Shown here: positions 24,481-36,642 of the stretch, one piece after another | How the letters are laid out: each line of letters begins with the position of its first letter | Numbering within the stretch: position 1 is the stretch's first letter | Source: Paramisgurnus dabryanus | Taxonomy: Eukaryota > Chordata > Actinopteri > Cypriniformes > Cobitidae | Length of the DNA stretch: 64,000 nucleotides | Assembly (NCBI RefSeq): GCF_030506205.2 | Contig: NC_133340.1 | Coordinates: 23,039,593 to 23,103,592, forward strand | Direction: 5' to 3' | Program-made: the position numbers and the translations under genes | Notes under the pieces: generated by a model | The model's input: only the letters and a program-made list of their open reading frames with translations | Database searches by the model: none | Told to the model about the DNA's origin: nothing

Positions 24481-25536
24481 ATTAACTCTGCAAATCCCAA
24501 TCCTTCAGTTTCACAAACCCTTAATCCCATCAACATTCCCATCTCACCCACTGTCTCACTCGGATCATTTCATTATCATAGAAATGGGTTCACACCTTTG
24601 ACTCAGACCCTTGGCCCAAGCATAAGCAAATGGACACCAATTTAAATTTAGCCCCTGATAAACAACCTAGAATATTAACTCCTGTTTTACATTTCTGTAT
24701 TAACTTTTAGCATGGATTACAAAGCTAATACCATTTCTTAATACCAAGAATGCAAAGTTCGGACTTGCATATTCAGACTCAGGTGGACTCCGGTTCCCTT
24801 ACAAAATTTAACCATGTTTTTTGTGGTAGTTGTGTAGTAACCATGGTTTATTGGTGTATTGATTGCTATTAACAAAACCATGGTTTAACTATGGGTTTTG
24901 AAAATGTCAAGACCATGGTTATTTTGTGGTAAACATGGTTTTACTTAAGTGAATACATTTTCATAAGGTTAGTTATATTGCAAATGGAACAGCAGAGTAC
25001 TTTGAGGTCATCGCTAAATATGTGCAGCCCTGGCTTGTTTTAATGTATTTTTCATAGACTGTAAAAATAGATTTTTAACAATAAAACAAACTATATAAAA
25101 TGCATAAACCGTACTTGGTTTTTATTATTAAAATATGCAAAACGTGCATATGCTGATTAGCTTTAATGTATTTATTACAAAATGATATATAATAAAACAC
25201 AATCATTTATTTTAACAGTATGTATAACATGAAATAAACATTGGATGTTATATGAATGTTATATGCGAACTGGATTTGGGACAGTACTTGGGCCGCTACC
25301 GATAACGTTTCACAAGAACACAAGGAGTATTAACACGAGGACGCGACCAGGGAGGGCTGTGTTCTTTCTAGTACGGTCCTTCCCTTATGAAAATTAATCA
25401 TGGTGTTACTACAGGTAAAACCAAAAACCATGGTTTTGCCAATAGTAATCAATATACTAAAAACACATGGTTACAACACTTTTACCACAAACATTTTTTA
25501 TTTTTGTAATGGTTCTGACAGTTTAAGGTTAGAGTC
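24481..25536. repeat. Intergenic with accatggttt repeat fragments
   Basis: Several copies of accatggtt in both orientations (24,830-24,950 and 25,385-25,500) resemble fragments at 40,500-40,570 and 41,150-41,200. They look like pieces of one dispersed repeat. No coding sequence is supported. Confidence 0.5.
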
Positions 25537-25544
25537 CTCTACAC

Positions 25545-25738
25545 CAGTGGTTCTTAACGTTATTCCTGGAGGCCCACTGCCCTGCACATTTTGTATGTCT
25601 CCCTTATTTAACACACCTGATTCAAATCATCAGCTCATTAGAAGAGATCTCAATGAACTGAACTGAGTCTGCCAGATAAAAGAGACATACAAAACATGCA
25701 GGGCAGTGGGCCTCCAGGAATAACGTTAAGAACCACTG
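25545..25738. mobile_element. hAT-type MITE with near-palindromic ends
   Basis: The 8-base duplication ctctacac lies at 25,537-25,544 and 25,739-25,746. The inverted ends begin cagtggttcttaacgtta and extend about 42 bases with almost perfect complementarity. It lies about 200 bases upstream of the ZF1 promoter block. Confidence 0.95.
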
Positions 25739-25929
25739 CTCTACACCTTCCTGAGACAGTCAGGTCAGGTCAAATTCCTGTTATAAGCCTGACTTTGCTT
25801 AAATTTGTGTTCTCAATCCTGTCGGGATGGCATGTAGTACAACATTATATACACTTTAGTAATTGGATGACTGCTTGTATAATACATATCTCCTTGAAAC
25901 ATGTGTAATGAATGATTGAAGTGTTGAGT

Positions 25930-26113
25930 GTCTTTTCTCTCCAGTACAGCAGGAGGCGCTCTGCAGCTCTTTAGTCCGCCGATAAACCCACTAAAGAAAG
26001 AAAGAGCTCGCGTGTGATGTTGTGTTTGTGTATCCTCAGTGTTTTTCTCTCTTAAGTGTTTTATTGAGTGTAAACGGAGTCTTGTCTCTGTGTATTTTAG
26101 TGTTGATGATGAG
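25930..26113 (+). promoter_or_regulatory. ZF1 promoter block with CTCF-like box
   Basis: This block is shared with the upstream regions of ZF2 to ZF5. It holds acagcaggaggcgctctgca (25,946-25,965; resembles the CTCF core), ctttagtccgccgataaacc, an (AAAG)n stretch, and agctcgcgtgtgatg. No TATA box is evident. Conservation between five paralogues marks it as promoter or 5' UTR; the factor assignment is inference. Confidence 0.65.
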
Positions 26114-29100
26114 ATGGATGTGATGTGCTGTAAATCAGGAACTGATCAGGGCTTACAGGATGAGGAATCTACTGATCAAACCTCCACAGAGTCTCTGGAT
26201 TCTGTCTGTAACGCTGGAGATGGGCAGCAGATCCTGCAGACCAAACTCAAGATGTGTTCAGTCAAACTGCAGGACTGCTCGAACCTCATGATGGACATCA
26301 AAACTGAACATACAGCAGATGAATATGAAGACCAACATAATGATGGTCATGATTTAATTCTCTTAGGTATGTCTCCTCAATTATAGTTGTATTTTTATTC
26401 ATGTCATTGTTTTATAAAAGGTCGTTTTAAGTCACAAACCAAAAGACAAAAAGAGGGTCAAAAATCTTTTTTGTTTTGTTTTTCATCACTAACAAGACGT
26501 CAAATGGTTGCAATAAAGCCGGTTCTATTAACGCTACAGCGAGGTACACGTGAATGTAAAACAGTAGACTGCGCGATTGTCACGCGCATCTCGTCAGTGC
26601 CGGTGTTGTGTCGAAGTCTGTTCCCCCTATGTTCCCCCTATTTTTCCCTTCAGTGTAGTGTTTTTATGGCGTTTTTATTATTTATATATTTAAAGTTTTA
26701 ATGGCTACTGAGATGTATATGTGTGCATTTCTGTAATGTATCTGTATTGTTCTTAATGGTAAGTCAATTATTTTTACAGTATGAATCATATTATATGTAT
26801 AATATTTATTTAATTATGTATGCAAACATTACATTTTTAAAACAACCAGTAAAGGAAAAAAAAGAAAAAGACAGGCTATATTTTAAAAGAAATACCCTAA
26901 TAGAAAACTGTCAAATGTATGAAATATTTAATAAATTGTATTATAAAATACATGATATTATGCCTTTTTAGTATAACCAATTCAAATCTTTAATCGTTCT
27001 AAATGTAACGTGATGAAAACGCTATAAAAGCACTACACTAAAGGGAAACATAGGGGGAACTGAGTTCGACACAACACCGGTTCCTTCATTAGTAGTAAAT
27101 CGCCATCAGATGCTTTCAGATGGAACGGCATTTACTACACAGAGCCATAGTTCACTGTAGTGATGGGCAGTCCGGCTCTTTCCATTGATTCGGCTCTTTC
27201 GGCTCAAGCTCCGGCTCTACATTTTAGTGATGGCAGTCCGGCTCTTTTCATAGATTCGGCTCTTCTGGCTCGGCTCCCTTATGGTGCTTTTCCATTGCAT
27301 AGTACCCCACGGTTTAGTTTAGTTTGGGTCGGGTCAGCTCACCTCACTTTGGCGTGGTTAGCTTTTCCATCGAGTTTAGTATCACTTCGTAGTGGGAGGG
27401 ATTATAGGCGTGTCGTTATATTTACGCTGCCTACTGCTGTGACATCATACACGTGAGAGCGTTGATGTACATTCCCATACATTCATTTATTTCTCAGTCT
27501 GCCACAAAATTAAAATTGGCCACCACAAATAGATGTTTGCACATCGCGTTTATAACTACCTCTATCTCATATGATAGTTTCTGTTCAAACACCCGACCCG
27601 TGGCGTCAGTCGACACGCTCCACTGAGCCTCATTCAAGTTGCATATAAGCATATATAATGCGGACGTGCACGTCGCGAATGTGCCGCCACAAACTGCAAG
27701 TCTGGAAAAAACTGTTATGGTGTCCTGGATTCTCAACCTGCGGATGTTTTTCATCGCTAAAAGGGTGTTTGGAAACTTATAGCAGAACACAGATAACAAC
27801 ATGTTTGCTTGAGACAGCGCAAGCTAGCAGTAAGCTAAAGCTAATATTTACATTATAGCGATGACGTGACGATTCTCTCAGACCAATCAGTGATCTACAG
27901 TGTTTTCGCGTCACGTTTGGTATCAGCTCGGGTCGCTTGGAACCCCAACCGAGGTGGTACGAAAAAAAGTATCGGGCACTACGTACTGCACCCAATGGAA
28001 AAGCTCCCAAAAGTAAACTGACCAGACCCAAACTAAACTAAACCGTGGGGTACTATGCAATGGAAAAGCGCCATTAGAAGAGCCGGCTCCCCTGCATGCG
28101 TCTGAAGATTCGGCTCTGCTCGTTCGCTACAAAGAATCAGCTCTTAGAGCCGGCGTTCGTGAACGACCCATCACTAGTTCACTGATAAGCGGGGAAATAT
28201 TGCATTTATAATCGCGGATGAATCACCTGTGATTAATCGTGCAGCCCTAGATGAGAGTTATAAACGCACACAGACAGAAGGTAACATACATGATGAATAC
28301 TACAGAAATCATACTAATGAAAGATCAAAATTGAAGGTGATAAGAGAAGTAAGAATGTGTGGAAAATTAACTATTCAATTTAATTTGATTTAGGGGAGAC
28401 CGGGGCTGGTTGTCTCACGTGTTGGTTGTCACACTGCTTATTCCAGACATACTACATGGCACTGTGGTACAATTTTGATATCAATTTGTTAGCCTTTAAT
28501 AGCTTACTCATTTGCACTTGACATTTTGCTGAGCAGACACAAAACATTGAGGTTAGGACACAATTTTTTATTTTTATGGGTCATAGTAAATTTTAATGTT
28601 GGTGTTGTTTTTGTGTTGAGATCTTTTGTGTTGAGTATTGGACATGTAGACCTTTTAAGACTGTTGGTCTGTTTGTTTGTTTGTTTTTGTTTGCTGTTAA
28701 AATAAAATAAATAAAAAGGTTTTAACACTAAAAATTATTTCATTTTATTTCTCAACACAGTAGACAATAGGCTTTATGCCCAGCTGCACTACTTCCTGAA
28801 CTTCAGCCAGCTTCTTGTTTCCTGTCTGCCATTATTGGACAAACGGATTAATCCAGGTGTGCCTGACCTCAGTAATCCCAACAACAATAATCAGACACAC
28901 CTGGATTAATCCGTTTGTCCAATAATGGCAGACAGGAAACCAGGAGCTGGCTGAAGTTCATAGTACAGCTGGGCATAAAGCCTATTCAAGTAACTGATCA
29001 CCCACTTTAATCCCATTGTTTAAGCATAAGGGGCATTAATAACAACTATCATAGGGGTGGATTCATATTAAAACTTATTTCCCGTTTCTATCTTAAAAAA

Positions 29101-30512
29101 CTAAAACGTTACACATTATCTTTTCAGATCCCAATTTATCACTGAAATCCTATTGAACCACTATAGGGACAACCAACCCCATACCCTGTGACAACCAACC
29201 CCGTGATGGGGTTGGTTGTCACATTGTGTCAGAGTGGCTGAATCCCAAACCGCCTACTTCCATACTATATAGTATGTAAAAAGCGCTACTTTGCGTACTA
29301 TATAGTATGGAAGTAGGCGGTTTGGGATTCAGCCAGTGTCTTTGATGGTTAATTACTTCCTGTTACAATACATTCGAAAAGTAAAACGTATACACATTTA
29401 AAGCCAAGACTCCAAAGTTTCATTTCATGTAGGAATTACTGCTGAAAGATTTTTTGAAGATGAGCAATTCATGCATGAATAAAAATTGTGACAACCAACC
29501 CCGGTCTCCCCTATATAGCGCTTTTCACAATTGTTAATTGTTTCAAAGCAGCTTTACATGAGTAGATGTAGGGGAAAACACAGAAAATCAATAGATAATA
29601 TAAGAAGTAGAATACAGCGGCTAAGAAAAAAACTTATAAGCGAGCGTAGTAATAATGTAACAGTATACAGTAAAGTGCTAAGTTAAAGCGTAACTAAACC
29701 CCTGGTCAGAGCCTGACTCCACCCACTGCAATATTTGAAAAATGCAAGAAAAGTGGGCAGATCCCAACGGAGAAAGAGGGGATGAACTAAGTGTGTGGTG
29801 AAATCGTAACAAGGGCGTGATGAGCTTGAACCTGCTTACGTCACGAGTTATTTTTTGGACCCAACATCCAATAGAAAAATTAAACTGCAGTAGCCACCGT
29901 TCAACCTGAAGAGGGCAGCACTTAGACGTTTTTACACCATATATTGAAGTATTGAAACACTTTATATCCAAATGTCAAAAAACTTACTAAAATCAATGAA
30001 CAGCACTAATAAAACCCCATTCTTACAGATCATTAACTAAAAAAAGTTGGTTTAGGATTTAGTTACTCTTTAAGCCAAAGTTGGCTGACTCTCCCGGGGA
30101 TGAAAAACCCCCTAGGAGAAAACCCAGTGGGAAAAACTCGAAGGACAAAAACCCTTGGGATTAATATATATTTATATATAAACACGGTAGGGATAGGAAG
30201 CGGGTAAGCGGATTAAACTGGTTCAGCCGGTGGTCGTATCATAGTAAAATGTAGTATTGTTAAATGTATATAAAGTAATGAAAATATTAAATGTGTTTCT
30301 ATTAGTGAATTTGATTACTTAAAGGCAAATATAACTTTTCTTTCTGGTTTTTGAATCTGATTGGGTAAGAGCCTTTTCTAGCCATGTAATATTCAAGTAA
30401 AATCACAGTAACCGCTTCGCTGTTTGTATCATTCTGACACCTCCTGTTTATAGGTCATTAAAATTAGTTGAGCCATACGCTCAAATATCTCTGACTGGAG
30501 AGGATGGTCATT

Positions 30513-30602
<90 letters not shown>

Positions 30603-33600
30603 CCACTGGCACAAACGCTGTTTTCAAACACTTCACGTGTGTCTATCAGTTCCCTAGCTCAAAATCAGTCTGTCAGTCCCTTTAAATAACAATTTTTCTG
30701 CACTAAACAGTGACTTTTGCATTGATATTTTCTTGTAGAATAACAATTTAATGACAACTCAGTTTTTACAAAAAATGACATTGAATGTATTTTTTTCTGA
30801 AAATGTTCCAGTGTGACACATTGTTGTGGTCTTTTTCCTATCTCATCCTCGTCGCCAATTGTTATGGTCTTTTCCAGTCCCATCTGGGGTGCCAATTGTT
30901 GTGGTTTTCTTTTTGGGTTCTTTAAGAATAAAATACTAAAGCAGTAAGTTTCATTTTCAAAAGATAGACTTTTATTATCCGGACAAAACAAGCAGAATCC
31001 ATCCTGGTGAACAATCTCTGAACCAACTGAGGTCCTGAGAAGATCCTGCAAGATCAGATTGCCTCTCTCTGTACTATGGCTTTTATATATAGGGTTGGCT
31101 ACCCACAAACTCCATGTAAGCTCAATACAATAAGTTTATTAGCCATTAGCCTGGGGGCTGCTCATTATATTAAGACCCTCTGTGACCCTTGATATTTAAA
31201 CTATGCGGTAGACCTTTACAATGTATGCCTAACTTTTCCAACACATGATTGCAATGCATATTGGTAATAGAACAACCCGAGTACATAATGGTAAACTAAC
31301 TGATACACATAACCGGTTATATTCATATAGATTATACTTGATTTCTTATAAATCCTTCTTCATGACATCCGATGGTTATTCCCAGATTTAATGCATCACG
31401 GTCAGATTGTGAAAGATGTACAACTACAAAATTGTGGATTACTCACTGCATTGAATTTAATATTATAAAACGGGCAGTTCTGGTTCTTCATTCTGATTGG
31501 TTTAAACAAGTTCTAAGCCGTGATAAAATACACCGGTAACCTCACGGTTCAGACCACATTACATAAGTATCACTGCGCCACTGTTACTGCGTACTGATTT
31601 ATGAAAATAAACACCACAGTCTTTAATCATATTTTTAATTTGTCTACAATTGCACAATTAATGGCGATATCCAGATAAATGTCAATAAATATTGTTGAGT
31701 CATCTCGTCGATAAAGAGAAAACGTTGTCTGAGGAGTTTATAACTCAAGTTCATACGTCCGCTATATCCACTGGGTGGCGAATCGCGATCTTATCCAACT
31801 TAAACACTGACGCATTCACTCAACAACACTGAAAACAGCGTGTTTTCATCAGGCTCTGAATCTGATCTCTTACAAAAGTTCTTCACAAAAATTGAATTAG
31901 CTTTTAGGTAAAAAATTTGAGAGGTGATAAGAGAACAAATGAAGGTAAGATGAAACGGTTGTTGTTGTTGTTGTTGCTTGAAAGTAGATGGTCTGTTCTT
32001 TCATTTTATATTTTATGTTTATTTAAAGAAGAAAATTTTTCTGTAAGGCATTACACTAAAACTGGGTGGCAACTTAAAAAAAAATTGCTTCCAAGCATAT
32101 TTGATCATCACTTCAACAGTTGCACAATATAAATGGTAATGGATAAATTAGATGAATGGTGATTTATAAAATAAACACCACAATCTTAAATCATATTTTC
32201 ATTGTGTCTTTGCTGCGTCTGTGTTGGTTGGGAACTGCGCTCTGTTTCAGTCACACTTGATTCTGAGGAACTACTTTGTACTCCGCTTCGCATCGTGCCT
32301 AACAATGCCCCTTAGCTGTTATAAAATGCACTGGTAACCCACTGCTTCTTGGGGTTTATTGCTTTATTTTGTCGTTCATGACTTATGTTTTTAGCTGTTT
32401 ATGTTACCATCATTTTTTTTTTTTTTTTTGATGTGCAATGACCCAGGACTGACAGCTGTCATCTGTCTCTGTGTGAATATAGGAAAAGATACAGAATCTC
32501 AATTCATCTTTCTACGGCCCTATAAAATCTGTTTTATTTTTTCCCAAATTCTGTTAAAATTTTCCCAAATTCTGTTTTCTCCGTTTTAATTTTTGCAAAT
32601 TCCGTTTTAATTTTTGGCAATATTTTTTTTACACTTTACTGTTATTTTTGTCATAAAAAGAGTGTGCCTTTAATGTTAATGATTAAAATGTAAATGATTT
32701 GGGGGGAAAACGGGATAACACGATTACTTAATGACTGTAAAACATGCATTTACACACACGCGTGCACACGCACACAACTCAATTCAATTGTTTAGTGTTG
32801 TTGCAGAAGGCTACAACAAGGTGTCAAAGCAGTGGTGCCTTCAGAAGTGCCTTAAACACATCGGTCCAGCGGAACGCAATCCATATATTATACACAATCA
32901 CTTGAAATGCATATAACTTTACAAATATACACAGAATAGTGATCTGACTTAGGACAGCATGAGCACGCAGCTCTTTGCACGTGCGAGCATAAGAGAAACA
33001 TAGAGCAGCGCCATGATGCAGATGATTATATTTTAAATGCGAGGGATAGTTAGTTTGCCTCAGCTCTCTTGAAATGCATAAAACTGGACAAATACATGAG
33101 GATTTGTGTTCGGACTTCAGACAGATGCGAGAGCGCGTGCACGGGAGAGGGGTGCAGTGAGACAGACTTGGATGAGAGAACTTACAAAATAACAGTTCTC
33201 CGGTCACATAAAAGTCATGTGGGAACTGCTTAGCATCGAATTTCTAAATTTTTCGCTGACAAAAGCAGAGTCATGGAGAGCCACTTCGGTTTCAGTGTTT
33301 TGGAGGGGGTCTGAAACGACGGGAGGGGGTGTGTCGCCCAGATTTACTTCCCCTGGTCTGCATTTCCCCCAGACATACGTTCGTCTCCCACAAAAAAACA
33401 GAATTTTATTAAATATGTAAAATTCCGCGTTAACACTAGATTCCGTGTTAATTTTACAATTTCGCGATTCCGTCCGCGATTCCGTGATCGCGGAAATTAT
33501 AGGGCCCTATCTTTCTTTGTGTAAATAAAAGTGCATTTCATTGTTTTATGTTTCTTTCAGATGTGAAGAATAAATTATGTTTGGATAAAGAAATAACGTC

Positions 33601-34621
33601 CTCGACTCTTTCCTGCATCACCGGTGGAGAGACATTGAGCTCACAGAGACATTTACAGAGAAAACACACAGAACAGAAACTCTGCACCAGATCTAAGATC
33701 AGCTTTTCTGCCTTACAAGAGAAGAAACTTCATTCAGAAGAGCACAGAGAGAATAAGAAGAAGAAGAAGAAGAAGTTTCACTGTGAGCAGTGTGGGGAGG
33801 ATTTTGGCTCCTTATCTCATCTGAGATTTCACATGAGGGGACACAATGCTAAAAAACCTTTCTACTGCACTGAATGTGGCCATTACTTCAGAACCAAAAA
33901 CAGTCTTGATTCTCATAAGAGAATTCACACAGGAGAAAAACCATACAAGTGTCCTCACTGTGAGAAGAGATTCAGCCACATAACTAATTTGAGGACACAT
34001 GTGTTTACACACACCAATGACAGTCCATATCAGTGCAGTGAATGTGGAAAAACCTTTAGGGATTCAAGTCAATTAAAATCACACCAAACACTACACACTA
34101 AAGAGAAACCCTTTCAATGTTTACACTGTGATAAACGTTTCAATCGTAAAACTACTCTTACAGCCCATCAGAGACTTCACACTGGAGAGAAACCTCATTA
34201 CTGTCATGTCTGTGGGAAGAGTTTCAGTCACCGTGGAAATTTACTGTCACACCAGAGAATTCATACTGGAGAGAAACCTTACGAATGTGCTCAGTGTGAG
34301 AAGACGTTTGCTTATTCATCTCACTTTAAAGCCCATCAAAAACTTCATACTGAAGATAACCCTTATCACTGTGATGTTTGTGGAAAGAGTTTCAGTCGAC
34401 ATGACAATTTAGTGAGACACCAGATAATTCATACAGGTGAAAAACCTTACAAATGCTCTCAGTGTGAGAAGACGTTTGCTCAATCAGGTAACTTAAAAGT
34501 CCATGAGAGACTTCATACAGGAGAGAAACCTTACGTCTGCTTGATCTGTGAGAAGAAATTCACTCATGCCAAAAGTCTTCAAAATCATCAGAAGGAACAT
34601 ACTGATGAACAAATACACTGA
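26114..34621 (+). CDS. ZF1: KRAB-less C2H2 zinc-finger protein, 10 fingers
   Basis: Exon 1 is 26114-26366 (MDVMCCKSGTD start, donor gtatgt) and exon 2 is 33561-34621 (acceptor tttctttcag), giving 437 residues. Exon 1 encodes an acidic leader with one IKTE (psi-K-x-E, SUMO-type) motif. Exon 2 has a Lys run from an AAG repeat (about 33,755-33,775, a likely nuclear localisation signal), then ten C2H2 fingers with mostly TGEKP-type linkers. Of the five family members it keeps one of the fullest finger arrays, with a natural stop after the last finger. It is predicted to be a nuclear DNA-binding regulator; the target is unknown. The intron (7.2 kb) is stuffed with transposons. An in-frame upstream Met exists, but the chosen start is the one shared by all paralogues. 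Confidence 0.88.
26596..27083. mobile_element. TIR element in ZF1 intron
   Basis: The ends are ccggtgttgtgtcgaa and ttcgacacaacaccgg (inverted). Inner inverted blocks are ccctatgttccccct-type and aaacatagggggaac. AT-rich interior with no transposase. Confidence 0.75.
27158..28176. mobile_element. hAT-like element with a nested TIR element
   Basis: The 8-base duplication gttcactg lies at 27,150-27,157 and 28,177-28,184. The ends are tagtgatgggcag and acccatcacta. Repeats of cggctctt occur near both ends. The host sequence around it matches 15,570-15,650, where it is absent. Confidence 0.88.
27282..28076. mobile_element. Nested element with ~45-base inverted ends
   Basis: The left end gcttttccattgcatagta and the right end tactatgcaatggaaaagc are perfect inverted repeats. 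Complementarity continues through ccccacggtttagtttag for about 45 bases. It lies within the hAT-like element, so it inserted later. Confidence 0.85.
28766..28986. mobile_element. Palindromic MITE
   Basis: The arms are about 95 bases each and nearly perfectly complementary (aataggctttatgcccagct on the left; agctgggcataaagcctatt on the right), around a short ctgacctcagtaatcc loop. The transcript would fold into a long hairpin. Confidence 0.9.
29235..29335. mobile_element. Short hairpin MITE
   Basis: Arms of about 45 bases, tggctgaatcccaaaccgcc and ggcggtttgggattcagcca, are joined by a short loop. tactatatagta is present in each arm. Confidence 0.88.
29513..30170. repeat. LINE 3'-tail-like repeat with insertion
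   Basis: tatagcgcttttcacaattg at the start and the ggatgaaaaaccccctagga/ggaaaaactcgaaggac region at 30,100-30,155 look like the non-coding tail of a fish LINE. It is split by a TTAA-flanked element (29,683-30,073). Confidence 0.5.
29683..30073. mobile_element. TTAA-flanked TIR element
   Basis: TTAA lies at 29,683-29,686 and 30,070-30,073. The inverted ends agcgtaactaaaccc and ggatttagttactct are imperfect. No coding frame of note. Confidence 0.7.
30514..30601. repeat. (AC)n microsatellite
   Basis: Forty-odd uninterrupted AC units in the ZF1 intron. Confidence 0.98.
30897..31243 (-). mobile_element. LTR of a retrotransposon with adjoining primer-site region
   Basis: Read on the minus strand it runs from tgttgg to cacaaca, with a TATA-like tatatataaaagcc (about 31,090) and a polyadenylation signal aataaaag (about 30,975). 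Just beyond the 3' end are ttggcaccccagatggg and ttggcgacgaggatgag, typical of sequence after a 5' LTR. No gag or pol follows, so it is a fragment. I infer Ty3/Gypsy-like. Confidence 0.6.
31440..32370. repeat. Degenerate palindromic repeat plus piggyBac-like remnant
   Basis: 31,695-32,090 resembles the piggyBac MITE at 1229-1704 (ctcgtcgataaagagaaaac; gtaagatgaaacggtt; gtctgttctttcatttta). It is flanked by related halves (gtgataaaatacaccggtaa; ttataaaatgcactggtaac). Confidence 0.5.
32514..33508. mobile_element. hAT-like element in ZF1 intron
   Basis: The 8-base duplication atctttct lies at 32,506-32,513 and 33,509-33,516. The inverted ends are acggccctataa and ttatagggccct. It splits intron sequence that is continuous in ZF2, ZF3 and ZF5, just before the zinc-finger exon. 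Confidence 0.88.
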
Positions 34622-34744
34622 AATCATCATAGCATCTAAAAGTCCAGACTGACTGTGTATAGGTCCTATTCTGCATGAATGTTCAACATTATAACATGCT
34701 ATGAAAACAATAGCTTTTATTATTAATGATTTTTACATTGACCA

Positions 34745-36630
34745 CATGTTCCCTTTCAATACAGTTCACTTCGCATTGTGTCAGTAGCTGACGCTATGGG
34801 GGGAAACTCCTGTTTACTCCGCGATTGAAGCCTTTTGGTTAACGTCTGTAAAAAATTACAGACAAATGGCGTTTGAGCCAGCGAAAGGAGTGGGGTTTAT
34901 ACCCTTTTATAAGTCCAGGTTGAAAGCAGAAACTTACCATTTTTCTCCTTCAGCGCGAACATCTCGCCCCCGATCCATGCCCCGTGTCTTCCCCTGCCGC
35001 TTTCCGGATCTAAAAGAGCTGAGTTTCCTAGGGCAAATTTCCTTTAAAAGAGCAGAAGCGCATTGTTATAATGTCGCTTCGGCATTGTGGCTCCTGCAGA
35101 GCTCCTTTGCCAATGGAGTAGATCCACTCTGAGTGCATCACCTGCCTGGGTTCCACCCACGCTGAGACAGCGGTCATCGAGGCAGACTGTACCACTGCGA
35201 GCGTTTCCCTCTCGCTGTGCTGCAGGCTCATGTAACAGCCTTTAGAGGCACCCCTTCCTGTGCTCCCCCGCCTAAAAAGCAGTGGAGCCGTGAACCTGAA
35301 AGATGTCAAGCTCACGCCGGCTTAGCAGCTCCATCTCCTTGCGTCAAACTTTTACATTCACCCACGAGGACTTGTGGTCTTGTCCGGCAAATTTGACAAC
35401 ATGGTGGAGCTCACAGTGTCCGCCTCCGAGCTTGAGGAGGCGGCAGCTTTGTTCAGGCTCCGGCTCATTAGTAGCGGAGCCCGAGCCTGAACACAGCCAG
35501 CTCATCAGAGACAAGCTCCGTTCTTCCCGGAGGTCCATCAGGAGCTCACGCGTTCATGGCGTGCCCCGCATTCCACCCGTTCCCTCTGTCACCCATGTGT
35601 CGTGACTGGGATGGCACGGACGAACGCGGCTATTCAAAATTACCGCCACTCTAAGAATCTGTGGCTGGCCACCTATGCCCGTCATCGGCCAGTGGCTGGA
35701 GATCCAGGCTGAACCATCCTTCGAAGCCCTGCCGTCTTACATCCTCACTGGCAACCAAGTCTTACGCCGCCGACGGCCACACCGCTTCTGCCCTCCATAC
35801 GATGGCAGTGCTTCCTAGGTGTTGCATGAATGGAAGTCACGTGACATGGTTTCCTGTTCACTACTCCCTGGCCGGCAATAAAACAATTTGAAAAACATAA
35901 GATTTTAATTCTCCATAACCAAAAAAAAAAACACAACAAGAAAAACAAAACAAACTATAAACTCCAAATATAAACTGTAAATACCCCCCCAAAAAACAAA
36001 CTTTACCTTTTCACAAAAAGAACAAATTTCCTCCTCCATGCACACACACACACGGCTCGTCGTCCATAATCACATCGACGCTCGCCTTAAAACTTCACGT
36101 TTCGAAATCCATCCCCGGTATGTCAGGCTGGATTCTAAACCTAATTCAAAACGGTTACTCACTTCAATTTGCTCGCAGACTACCCAGGTTTCATGGCGTT
36201 CTCCAGACCATGGTCTCAGACGATAGCATACAGATCCTCAGAGACGAGGTGCGCTCTTTACTAGTAAAGGATGCTATAGAGACGGTCCCAGCAGCGCAAA
36301 GCGAGTCAGGCATTATTTTCTCGTTCCAAAGAAAGACGGCAGCCTCAGACAGATATTACACCTACGCATTTTGAACCGCGCTCTCGTCAGACGGCCTTTT
36401 CAAAATGTTAACAACCAAACGAATTATGGCATTAATTCAGCCATGCGACTGGTTTATATCAGTGGATCTAAAAGACGCTTATTTTCATATCCCAATAGCC
36501 CCTCGCCACAGACCGCTCCTGAGATTCGCTTTAGACGGGACAGCATACCAATACAAAGTTCTCCCCTTCGGATTATCTTTGGCACCACGCACATTTACCA
36601 AATCAATATAAAATGTTCCTTTCCAGACTT
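34745..36630 (+). pseudogene. DIRS-type retrotransposon relic
   Basis: A leader near 34,750-34,830 is followed by a gag-like piece with a CITCLGSTHAE knuckle (about 35,138) and an acidic ELEEAAALF piece. Reverse transcriptase begins near 36,120 (RLPRFHGVLQ) and includes LKDAYFHIPIAPRHRPLL and LPFGLSLAPRTF (about 36,460-36,605). Frameshifts and an insertion at about 35,815-36,115 disrupt it. No tyrosine recombinase remains. It lies just after the ZF1 stop. Confidence 0.8.
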
Positions 36631-36642
36631 GTGAGGTAAATA

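Larger units (their letters stand above)
28392..29512. mobile_element. TIR transposon, aggggagaccgggg ends
   Basis: Inverted ends aggggagaccggggctggtt and aaccaaccccggtctcccct are flanked by TA. Internal ggttggttgtcaca motifs repeat. It contains two perfect or near-perfect hairpin repeats (28,766-28,986 and 29,235-29,335). No transposase. Confidence 0.8.

Noticed and set aside
25696..25908. Open frame spanning the MITE right end
   Set aside because: It starts inside the inverted repeat of a hAT-type MITE and continues into random sequence.
30429..30689. Open frames encoding Cys-Val or Thr-His runs
   Set aside because: They are translations of the (AC)n microsatellite and have no gene structure.
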